Origin: Paragonimus skrjabini miyazakii
Taxonomy: Eukaryota; Platyhelminthes; Trematoda; Plagiorchiida; Troglotrematidae
DNA: 64,000 nucleotides
Assembly: GCA_014338405.1 (NCBI GenBank)
Contig: JTDE01001050.1
Span: 62,001 to 126,000 of the forward strand
Direction: 5' to 3'
In this document: one piece after another, positions 39,478-49,747 of the stretch
Numbering within the stretch: position 1 is the first letter of the stretch
Layout of the letters: every line of letters begins with the position of its first letter
The notes under the pieces: model-generated
The model's database searches: none
What the model saw: only the letters and a program-made list of their open reading frames with translations
What the model was told of the DNA's origin: nothing
Program-made: the position numbers and the translations under genes

Positions 39478-40130
39478 GACAACCCAACGAATTGTCGCCT
39501 CGTTAAAACGGACTTACAAAGTCATCGCTACCAGGTGTTGCTCGTTTACTTTCCGTTGCATTCATACGAACCCTGTCTAAGCATTGTCGGTCCATTGGTA
39601 TTCCTTTCGAAGGAATTCGTACTGTAGTGATGTTATGGGGTGCAGCACATATGAACCAGTTGTAGCAACTCACTCAATTCAGAAGCTTTCTCGTCGTTTA
39701 CTTGGAAAAATCAAAGCCCCTCTAATAGTCATCCTTTTCTCTGACAATGGTCTTATTCCACCTTGATCAACCAAACGTCTCAATATCCCTCCCGATTACC
39801 GTCCGGCTTGTGAAGTATTAGCACTGATCCACAATCCAGAATTTTAAATTCGGCTCAGTACAATCTACAGCCGTGCTGTATGTACCAATGTTATGTCGTC
39901 TTGTGCCACAACATCATCTCTGTGTACCGTCACATTATCAAGTTACTTTGCCAGACGAAACATCAGGCGTCAAAACGTGGGCGGTGCTCCGGACAGGTCA
40001 AATGCATGCGCTTGAAATGACACTGTTTTTCGTCCACTGTTAGTATGGTTTTGTCACCATCCCTTGGTTTACTTGCCATCTGCCATTGTCTGGAACGTAA
40101 CTCCAGGTCTGTGACCACTTTCCTTGCTGG
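39478..40130 (-). pseudogene. Ty3/Gypsy reverse transcriptase / RNase H fragment (decayed)
   Basis: On the minus strand the RT palm can be followed: KTVSFQAHAFDLSGAPPTF, RLMFRLAK.LDNVTV, then HRDDVVA, the YLDDVVV box with its Asp pair at 39913-39918 intact but the flanking Tyr and Leu changed. After that come NSGLWISANTSQAG, LRRLVDQGGIRPLSEK (about 39780-39730) and, in the RT/RNase H connection, SLQYEFLRKEYQWTDNA. Frames shift several times. The order is that of Gypsy pol. It stops near 39478 against the PLE fragment, so one element probably truncates the other. The upstream part of this element would be the gag-like stretch at 41188-41480. Confidence 0.8.
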
Positions 40131-41187
40131 AACTTATCAAAAACATCAGTGACGGCCAATACTGGGTCAGCTATGCTTAGCCTCACCTAGTACAAATATC
40201 TAAAATTTCCGTTTAGATTTACTTGTCAGGATAAAAGCTTAGCTGCACAGGCTGTAAACATCTTTGGTAATTGCTTGATACAAACTGATCCTTGTTTGCC
40301 TTTTCACTTCCTTTTTGTTATGATCTGGAATTCTGCGGGGAAGCAGTTGTTGGCATTTCATGAGCAATCTGATCGCAGAAGCTGTTCGGATCGTTATCAT
40401 CAGTGCACATTTTGGCGTATGCCATGTTCGTGGACTGAAGCATGGGACTGTAAAGTCAAGAGTCTTGGGCATACGTGTTTGGTTGACGTCGTTATTTTGA
40501 TGACTGTCAGGGAACCGTGCTTATTAGGCTGTTGCTAGAGTTGCAAGTCCACCACGAAGTCTGTCGCAGTTAGAAGATTAACTCTACGGATCGCCTGCCT
40601 AGTTTCGGCAGACATAATAAAACGATACTGCACGATTCGGCTGTCGATAAGCAACTCACGTTTTATTGCACCGTCAGCTGGCAGATAATGGTCTATAACT
40701 GCTCAAACAAACATCGATATAGGTTTTATGGTTTGTTTCCTTATACCAGCAGTGAATTTAATAGCCGCCACTGCGTCGATCAATCCTCGTTCTATATTTC
40801 CGGCAACCTTCATAAATATATGTACGACCCCTTTCCGCCATTAGATGTTCTGCCCAATAAACTGAGAAAGCATTGAACGATCTGTATTTAAATATTTAAA
40901 CCATAGGTTTCATAACCCTCGTTAACAATGTCTCATTTTAATAAAGATTCAGCAGTTTGTTTGTGGTTCTTCCGTGAAGCTGTTATCAGCGCAGCTACAA
41001 CGTCAGCAAGCTGCTTCATTATTTTCCACATTTCTCCTGGCGTATGCTTGTCTGTAGGGATTTTCGCGTTTACCTGGGTCACGGACTAGACACCCAACCC
41101 CACACCACTTCCGTGTGATTATCTAGGTTCGTCCGTCGGGTTCCGTTGACAATGCGGACTTGGTCGTTAACAGTCACCAGAATATCG

Positions 41188-41480
41188 TCAATAAACATTA
41201 TCATGAACAACTGCCGCATGGACTCTTGATCCAGTGTGAGTAGGGCTCAGTCCAAAAATTCCTGAGGGTTCTTGTCCAAACCGAGTAAACTTGAGCCACC
41301 AAACCGCCCCTTGGCAGTTGACCAATCCGTGTAACATAGCCACCAGCGCCTCCTTCGCAGCGGCCCAATCCATTTTCACAAGTTCTCTTCCCGGCGTACC
41401 TGGCAGTAGTTTCGCTCTGCTCCTCACCAGTTTCCTACCGACAGTCGAGGACTTTCATGAAACCTCAAACTTCTACAACG
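41188..41480 (-). pseudogene. Possible Gypsy gag (capsid-like) fragment
   Basis: An open minus-strand frame reads AAKEALVAMLHGLVNCQGAV, then WWLKFTRFGQEPSGIFGL. This resembles the capsid part of Gypsy Gag (an 'AA..ALL' helix, then W/R-rich 'R..Q...EP...F...L'). It lies upstream of the minus-strand pol fragment at the distance expected for gag-to-RT, with 40131-41187 in between showing no readable motif. The similarity is short and from memory of the family pattern, so the call is tentative. Confidence 0.4.
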
Positions 41481-41529
41481 CCCTACGGCAGCCGCCAGAC
41501 AACCTTTATTTTGGGCGGTGATTACAAAA

Positions 41530-44500
41530 GGCGCTAGGATAAAAAAAATTTTCGCCTAACCTTCGTTATGAGCCCCGCGAAACTGCACATCTACGAAGTT
41601 AATTATTATCATGCACGGCTGAGATTTTTTGCATCCGGTAGCAGGTTTGAACAGGTAGTCATTTTGTTACAGTGCAAGCACCTTTTTCCAATGGCTGTTT
41701 TAATGTCCTGGTCTGTTTGGTGCTAAGATCTACCAATTAGTTTCCACACATTCGACCTGTGTCACACAACTCGCCAATAACAGAAGGCAAATGACCAGAA
41801 TTCAAGCCAAAAGGCTAACTTGTATCTGCAAATAAAACCCAGCACCTATCAAAATTTACCAGAATTCACCTTCTGACTTCTTCTACTTAATGACAATTTT
41901 ATTTCGTCTGACGATGAAACTTTTGAAGTCTGAATTCCAACCTGATGAACAATTGAACACCAAACTCATTAACCAAAGCTGTCAACTACACCAATATTCT
42001 TGACAATCAAAACTGTAATCAGCTTTCAACACACACAGTTACGATGTCATTGGTTCATTTTTGCCTTTTTTTATTTAATAAAAATATTCGGAATAAATTA
42101 TTCATAACAACCTTAAACAGGGGCTTTTGAAGTTGTTGAACTATTACGTAAACTAGTGAAGCTATTAGATACGTACATGGATGGATCAGTGTGAGGTGAA
42201 TAGAATCAGACAACGTTTTTGAAACAAACGAATTGCATAATTTACAGCGCTGAAAATAAATAGATCCCAGTTTATTGAAACAAAACAGAAAAACATCGCT
42301 AGACAAATGATTTGTGCAATTGGAACAGCCGTGAACTACCGTCAAGTGGACCGGCTAATCGACAGGAGATCAGTACAGCTAAGTGGAAAGGACGCAGTTA
42401 TGTACTAAACGGAAAAATGGAATACCGGGGCTGAAACTGAGTTTAGACGTGCCAAATGAAGAGTGAGTTGTTACTTTTGTTAAAAACTGTCTCCACGTAG
42501 AATTACCGTTAAACCACTACACAAATTGGAAACTAGGAAGGGTTTGTTTTTGCTTCTATAACGCAGAGGTGCGTTTTCTGTAATGAACATATCGCTTGTA
42601 TAAATCCAGAATTAAAGTGGGGGTAGAGTTGCACCTAGGAAGACATTGTAATTCTAGATGACTGAGGAAGACATCTGACCATTTGAGCATATGCATTAAG
42701 AACGACGCAAAAAGTGCTCTTTTGATAGAAACACTAGTCGCAGTTCCCTTTAGAATAGTTTATCGCACCACCATTACGGGTAGCTCACAAAATAGGTGCC
42801 TTCAGCATACATGTTGTTCATCTTTCACTGCTTCTACATGGTCAGCCGCGTACCATTACAAGCATAGTGTAAACAACAGACTGATTACTGCGCATATCGA
42901 GTAGAAACTGCTATATTGGGTGTACACCTCACAATAGCGATCCATCCCCCAGATTATCCATACACAGTCGAATAAACTGAACCACCGTGTTTTTGGAGCT
43001 ATCAGAAATTAAGTCAGGTGTCAAGTTGTAATACTGATCAGAGGAGACTTGCAAACAGTTGGCATAATTGAAAAACAACCTGTCCTTATAATTACCAAAT
43101 TGGGTATCACCCAATGACATAACGTCATTACCGGGTAGCAGTAGCCGAATCGAAAAAGCATTCAGCATACGGAAGCAAAATAAAGTTAACATCTCTAGAA
43201 AGACGGAACACTGAAAACGGAGGTTAGAAACGTGTATATGCATTGAAGTTGATTTCTATGCAAAGGGACGGGCGCTGCAGTCCTGGCAATACAAGGTGAA
43301 AATTCATCCACGCAAAACGGTCATTGCATTTGCTTTGAACTTTCACTTATCTTGTAACTGGTGTCTGGAAACAGAAAACCACTTTAGACATGTGTCTTTT
43401 GCAATTATGGCAAATGGAAATAGTGCATCTAGTTAAGCGTACCGAGTCACTAATGGGTATATGACGTGCGCATTTGACGACGAATGGGAAAATTTTGTCA
43501 AAACCCAGATACACTCAGATGTGATACAACTGGTTACATATGAGTCAGTTGCAAACCTGATGGATGACCGCAACCAATAATTTGGAAAACTAAATGAACA
43601 ATCATTGAAACAAACGACCAAAAGAGTGTGAGCTTGTCGATGTTCTCCATGTCGTCAGGTGAAAAGGTATACATGCACGAGTTATATTGTATGAAGGCTG
43701 ACCTCAACAAAGACCCCAGTCCAAGCACTTCCAATAAGTGAAAACGGTGCTTTTCCAGTGTCGGGCTTAATAGCAATGAAAACATCATATAACTTTGGTA
43801 CGTTCTAGAACGTTCAACTACAATAAACAGCGACCGACACAAATTAATTGAGGCCATCATTACCTAGTTGATTAGCATGCCAAATGATATGGACCAGTCG
43901 ATCTTTGGCTTTACACTTCCCGAGTACAGACTCGTCCTAACAGACCTCAACGGATTATGGTATGCCAAACTGCATGGAACATCATTTGCAACATCGTGAC
44001 GGAAAGGAGCCGTACAACATGCAGAGTGAACGGTAGAATGTATAAAAATGTGTAACAGAACTTCACTACTTCTCGTTAACGGCTTACATGATTTTATATT
44101 GAAGAAAGGAGAAAGAATCCTCCACTACTGTCACAGAAGTAGCATGCCTGAACGTGACATGCGTTCCAGCAAGTTAACTAGGGAGCCATTTCGAGAGCTC
44201 ATAAATTTTCCATTTGGGATCACTCATCCACCAATTTTACTGCTTAGTTTGTCCCCTTTTGAATAAAGCTATTCACACTTCAACTTTATGGAGCTACACT
44301 TCTTTTTTAAAAGTCACACTTTGCCACTTATCATGTGTGCTTTCTCCCATAAAACGATGGATAATTGTTGTGAAAGCTATCTGTCAGGCATCAATTTTAA
44401 GTCTTCAAATATGCACTTTCGACTTCAGACCACAATAAATGGCAGGATGAATTTGAGTAGAGGTCCATCTTTTAAGACAGACCCGATACTCCAGCTCGTC

Positions 44501-44980
44501 GGTAGATGCACATGCGCTTAGTAACTGATTGTTACAGCGGTCAGCTATCAGCGCCTAAAGCTGAATGGGAAAAGAAAGCTGCATTCAGATCGGTGGGCTG
44601 AATTCTGAAGTTGCCTAGAAGTTAAACGCAAGAAAGTGTGGGAAAACTGTTGTAAAAACTTCATTGTCGACTAGATTCAAACCAGCGATGGAAACGCCCA
44701 ATCACCATAATCATGAAAAGGCAGGTGTATATCAATGGCTCACATTGCTGATTAACTAACACAAAACTATGAGGAGAAAAGAAATTTCTGTGTAGCAAGA
44801 CAGAAGGAAGAAGAACGGGTGGGGAAGAGACCTAATTATGGAAAATCGCCTCGTCTATATTCAAACCTTCAATAACAAGGTGCATAGACCTTGAAAACAA
44901 ACATCCGAGCTGTAAGTGAAAGTCAGGCGTCATCAGCAAGACGGCTTTCTCACGGCTTTTACTGTCCCACATCATTAAGT
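41530..44980. other. Gene-poor stretch with one candidate exon
   Basis: No transposon motif is readable, apart from the probable 3' tail of the RTE element near its end. The candidate exon 42933-43210 and a neighbouring 108-codon minus-strand frame (43534-43860) are the only protein-like parts. Nothing else is supported. Confidence 0.5.
42933..43210 (-). CDS. Candidate exon, unknown protein
   Basis: On the minus strand tttctaacctccgttttcag supplies a branch-like ctaac and a pyrimidine tract. The 278-bp segment is open for 92 codons plus two bases and ends at GTGAGG. The peptide has long protein-like blocks: MLNAFSIRLLLPGND, FGNYKDRLFFNYANCLQ, then NTVVQFIRLCMDNLGDG. A second long minus-strand frame lies just upstream (43534-43860), but I found no convincing splice pair for it. 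Not recognised as any family. Confidence 0.3.
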
Positions 44981-44984
44981 GTAT

Positions 44985-46470
44985 TCACTTCACAAACAAC
45001 TCTGCCAAACAATGACAAAATTTACGCCACTGAGCTCGGTTGGCCGGGATCTTACCTGAAGTCTTCATTCGCCGGCTATGTGGGTCACGAGGTCCCCAGC
45101 CTGAAAGGCGTACCTGACATGTAGTAGCCAATCCTTCGGTGAACGACTTCATATTTTACGCCAAGTCATCATCTACCCAACTCGCATCTTACGCCAGTCG
45201 GCTGCAGTGTCTGCTAAGAGAGCTCGATGTGGTAAAGGGCAAGCAGTTATCCCTAATGCATGAGCAAATGTAAGGAATGAACAAAAGAGTTCATTTGGCA
45301 ATCACTAACAGATACCCGCCTTCTAAACTCCTGGTTGCCTACTGACTGGTGCCACCCAACACGAACGATCGAAAGCAAACATCGGTGGCCAAATACTCAA
45401 AGACAGTTCATATCTTCTACCCTGAGCGGCCATGTTTCGATGCCATAAAGTAAAACAACCCCTATTATCGCCTTAAACACGTGACTCTCAAGATTCAGAG
45501 ATGCCCAAGATTGGCGAATATTGCCGAAATATTTGGTAGAACGCAAAATAGCATCTAGCATTGTTGTGGTACTTAAAAAGTCGTCAACCAGCAACATGTT
45601 GTCGTCAACATAATCAAGATCAGTCAGACTTCCACTAGATAGGAGGTCCACGCCTGCATATTGTGAGTGTCGGAGATTGTCTTCCATTATTTCTCCTATG
45701 ACGTGATTAAACAAAAATAGTGAAAATGGACGGCCTTGAAGTACGTCGCCCTTGATGATTGAACTGTTAATCAGTTCACTGTAAACCCTCAACTGTGCTG
45801 AATTATTGGGATAAAGCGCCGACAACATGTTCACATAAGTGACCAGTGCATCCCTGTGTCTGAGCCACCCTAAAAGTGTGCATCGATCAACCGAATCAAA
45901 CGCACCTTTATAGTTGACAAATACGATACCTGTTAGCCGACGGTGTACATGGCGCTGTTTCAGAATATGGCGAAGAGTAAAAAATTGGTCAATACATCCA
46001 CGCTCAGGGCGAAACCCTGCCTGTTCTTCCCAAATGTTTGTTTCTCAAGCTACAGAGTATAATGGATGCCAGAACATACGCAAACACAACGAAAAGATTC
46101 TGGAAAGTTTTGTGTCTTGAGTTGGCCTTGATATAACCTCTCAAGCGGACTGCACACTGTCTACTGTTAACCGGACTCCAACCTGCCAGTACGGTTGCGG
46201 CAGTTGTTCTGAGGACTATACCTACTCCAAACCTGACCGATAGCTACCGCCGTTGAGTTACCCGAAGTGTATAACTAGTATTGGGTAGTCAGTGATGGTG
46301 CTGTTAGTTCCACATGTTGATTACTGTCCAGGATTTTAGTCTCTGAAATGCAGCGGACACTGACATTCAACGAATTTAGCGTTCGTGCAAGAGCCGCTTG
46401 TTGACCCATTTGTTTTAGAGTGCAGACGTCGAAAGGGCCTACAGTAATTTGCTTTCTAGGCTTGAGGAAG
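44985..46470 (-). pseudogene. RTE-like LINE: endonuclease N-terminus joined to reverse transcriptase (internally deleted)
   Basis: On the minus strand the ORF starts near 46470 with GPFDVCTLKQMGQQAALAR, then the endonuclease Glu motif in CISETKILD, and continues about 100 codons to 46150. Most of the endonuclease and the first RT blocks are absent. The RT resumes with EEQAGFRPERGCIDQFFTLR (about 46035) and stays open to 45397: FVNYKGAFDSVD, YVNMLSALYPN, VLQGRPFSLFLFN and the catalytic YVDD at 45601-45612. A further gap removes sequence after YVDD. GIETWPLRVEDM, HLLMH and a GWGPRD-like block follow. The C-terminus NRAQWRKFCHCLAELFVK ends in a stop near 44985. The style is that of trematode RTE elements. 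The over-200-codon open RT suggests a younger copy than the others here, yet it cannot be autonomous. Confidence 0.88.
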
Positions 46471-47130
46471 GGACGAGGGAGGCTTGAAGGTTAATGGTAA
46501 GAGATGTGACTTACGGACACAGTGTTACTATGGTTAGCTACATGTGTTGTGGGTCCTGCAGGGTAATCACCAGAAATGGGTTTCAGGAAGGACCTGAGAG
46601 TGAAGTTCAACAGAATAGTGGGGGAGAATTCGGCAGTAGTATGTTTTCGCTTATCCACCCTTATGTATGCAGCAGACAGGGTGGCTTGGTTTACACTGCT
46701 ATACGGCCGATGCAGGATGGAAGTAACAGTGTTGTGGGTATTCCTGGTAGTGTGTGGGCTGAGATACTGTCAAGGCGCCGAGACTTAGATAGGACAGCGA
46801 TTTGGATACACAACCAAAGCCTTTAGATTAAAAGCCTGCATCGCAAGGCAGCAGGTGGGTGGCAGTATAGTATTGCGGATACTTTTTCCTGAAAAAGATG
46901 CCACCCTTTTGCAATGTCCAACCTGGAGGTCCAGGAGACTGTGGTTTGTCTGACCCCTACTTATTAGCCTACCTGGTGTGAATGATTCTGTCGCTGTGAT
47001 GGTCAAACCGCTCATTGAGACGCGCAAGCCGTCACACCGCGTCAGGGTCCAGTCTCGTTGTGGCAGCAAGCTCTCTATAAAGTGAGTAACAAGATCACAC
47101 CAGGAAAATTTAACACTGGGATGCAATCAC
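46471..47130 (-). other. Probable 5' leader of the RTE-like element
   Basis: The sequence immediately upstream of the RTE ORF start has fewer A/T runs than its surroundings and continues the element-like base composition to about 47130, where A+T-rich background resumes. Its reading frames (for instance 46494-46826 plus, 46785-47126 minus) show no domain. It is assigned as leader by position and composition only. Confidence 0.3.
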
Positions 47131-47545
47131 ACACGCATTCACCCGTCCCCTATGGACATTCTTAAATGATGATAGTGACTAACCGTATCAAAAGGATTTC
47201 TCTGACGATTCGTGTTGAACTAAGCACAAATGTGAAAATTCTGACCTCCCGAAATGGGTTCGTAGCCTATCTGGTGGAGTACTTCTTTCGTTTGGCCGAA
47301 GTCAAGCATTCTGGTATTTGCGCCATCTCCATGGTTATCAACGGTTTTGACTAAATGAAACATTATAAGCTCAATCTGACGTAAACTGAACCTAATAAAT
47401 GTGTTAAATGAAAAATCTTAAACAAGATTTTAAAACTGGTGTCCTTCACGGCAAAACGCTCTAAACAAAGTGGTTTCTCAAAGAAGATATATTTGATGTG
47501 GAATAACATTCTTACTTGGGCCTACTGCTTTGAATCGGGATATAT

Positions 47546-47567
47546 ATTCATATATATATATATGAAT
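47546..47567. repeat. TA-rich perfect palindrome
   Basis: ATTCA, a run of TA units, then TGAAT: the 22 bases equal their own reverse complement and could extrude as a hairpin. Probably a microsatellite. Confidence 0.7.
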
Positions 47568-49453
47568 TTGCGTATATTTTTATATCACACAAGTATAATT
47601 ACAGCACAGCATCTCATGACGGCGACGGTGATATGAAATTTCAATCTGTCTGCTTTAATTAATGCTCTAAACCTGAACAATGCATCACTTCGTATAGATA
47701 CACTTGCGTCGCCCGAGAGCTGTTCGTGCGAAGCAATTGTGTAGTTATTTTTGAAGCTACGGTACATTTATTTAACCCGTAGGGGATGCAAACGTTATTC
47801 TGATTAAACTGTCTTAAAAATTCACGTAGTACAACCACATTACATTCCAGTGTATACACACTGCTTGAGTAAATCACAGGATTAAATTAATGATAAGTAG
47901 AACTTCTTTACATGCACAACAATTTGGTCACGTTGTAAATACTTTGAGTGTTTACCCGGTTATTAAGTGTTTGGTTTATATTTTGAACTGCTTCTCGCAA
48001 CATTATCCAGGTCTTTAAGCATCAATCATGTCTATTTTGCTTTTAAATTCTGGTGCAGACTTTCAGCGATCTCATGACGAAGACTACAACCATTTGGACA
48101 AATCTCTCACAGCCTGGGTTAAAATATTAGAAAAACATTTCTGGCCATTCTTCTTTTATCTGTTGCAAACAGTTGTGCCTTGGGGGTGATCGTTTTGTAG
48201 CTTAATATATTGACTAATTTTTTATAAGATAACAACATATAAACTTCTATACGAAACCGTCCCTCTCTGTCTTGATTACATGTTCGCCTCATGAGAAAGA
48301 GTGATTCCTTTTCTGCGAACATAAGTTTATGACACCAATAACAGTTGGGTTGAATCTTATTGCATACAGTGTTTCTAGTGTAGATGAGTTGTCGGAGATT
48401 TTCGGTTCATAAAGTTGAACAATATCCACAGACGAACTTCTAATTTAGAAGATTCTGTCAGATCTTGTGAGTTCGAGATAAAAAGTAATATCTTTCATTT
48501 AAAGCATTTCATTCCCAATTCGATGCTGTTTTCCACAATTTTTAAGAAATACCTATAGGCTAGCAGGTAGAGTTTTATGGTAACAAACAGAATGTCAAGT
48601 AATACCAAGTTGCTACAAAGATGAAGAACTAAAGTGTGTACATAATTATTTGATCAACCCAAGGGAAAGTATTACTTGCAATTTTTTCATACTATCAAAT
48701 GGTTTTGATCACAAACGGTTAGTGTTTATTGAATATTTCAATGTTTATTCCTTTTATTAGTCAGGATAACACGAGATCAATAACTCAGTGACCGAATTTT
48801 CAGAAAAACATGTTGTTTAATCTTCACTGTAGAGCAGGAAGTGTGATATTGAAACGGAACGTAAGGACTGTGAAGCTCTCACCTCACTATTAGCCGGAAA
48901 CACGGTCATAGCTTTCAGAGTATCGCTCAACAACACACGCTTTCGATGCCGTATATTAGGCATGTACAAATTATATGATATTACAATCATGCCAGCTAAT
49001 GCACCATTAGCAGAGTTGACCTTTTCCGGATAAATAGGTTAGTGAACTTAAGTCGTCATCGAACTGACAGGTCATTTTGACTGTAGAGTTGTAATCAGTA
49101 TGATCAAGAAAAACTTCAGAATATGTGATACAGTATTTTCTCATACAGCTGATTCACATGGAAAACTGGAAATGGTCTTTATTTTAACTAGATACTATGT
49201 ATCCTGTTATTCGCAAGCTGAAATCGATCAGCAATTTTTTTATTTCTTAAGTAGAGTCGAGAATTGTATTACTTTATAAAACGTAGCTCATAATTGTCGT
49301 CTAGAATCTTAGCTCGTTTAAATTTGGACATAGTTAATGTTCATTAAGTATTGTCAGTCTCAAAAGAAGGTCCTCAAAAGGTTGCGCCTCATAATGACCT
49401 ATTGAGTGAAACCTTTTTATTGTCCTACTTTTTCTTGGAACTACTTTACGCAG

Positions 49454-49747
49454 GCTGAAGTATTCAACATGAGTTTACTCGCCGTACATATGCTACACTC
49501 CATTCATACGACCAACATATTCGCATTTGTACTAATGACAATTAGATTAGCAGGTTTGATAACTGCGAAAAATCTTGACTCTGCCTGGATTCAAACCAAT
49601 GACAGAAACAGTGTATCCAAAGGTGTAAGCGCTTTACTAGCTGAGATACGAAACCAAGTTAGGGATTCACAAGTTTCACATTTTAGACTGAATTACCTAC
49701 TGTGTCATTTGAGGTCCACCAAGTTAACTGGAAAATTGTCTGTCCAG
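49454..49747 (+). CDS. Candidate exon, 98 codons, unknown protein
   Basis: A good acceptor (ctttttcttggaactactttacgcag) and the donor TGTCCAG|GTAGGA bracket 294 bp. That is exactly 98 codons open in phase 0-0, starting AEVFNMSLLAVHMLHSIH. Later parts include NIFAFVLMTIRLAGLI and VSALLAEIRNQVRD, suggesting helices. The frame is the longest plus-strand frame outside the transposons. No family recognised. Phase symmetry and both splice sites make it one of the stronger candidates. Confidence 0.3.

Noticed and set aside
39478..39760. C-terminal GIY-YIG part of the Penelope-like element at 39 kb
   Set aside because: The plus strand gives no PLE motif here; the minus strand reads clearly as Gypsy RT/RNase H (GGIRPLSEK, QWTDNA).
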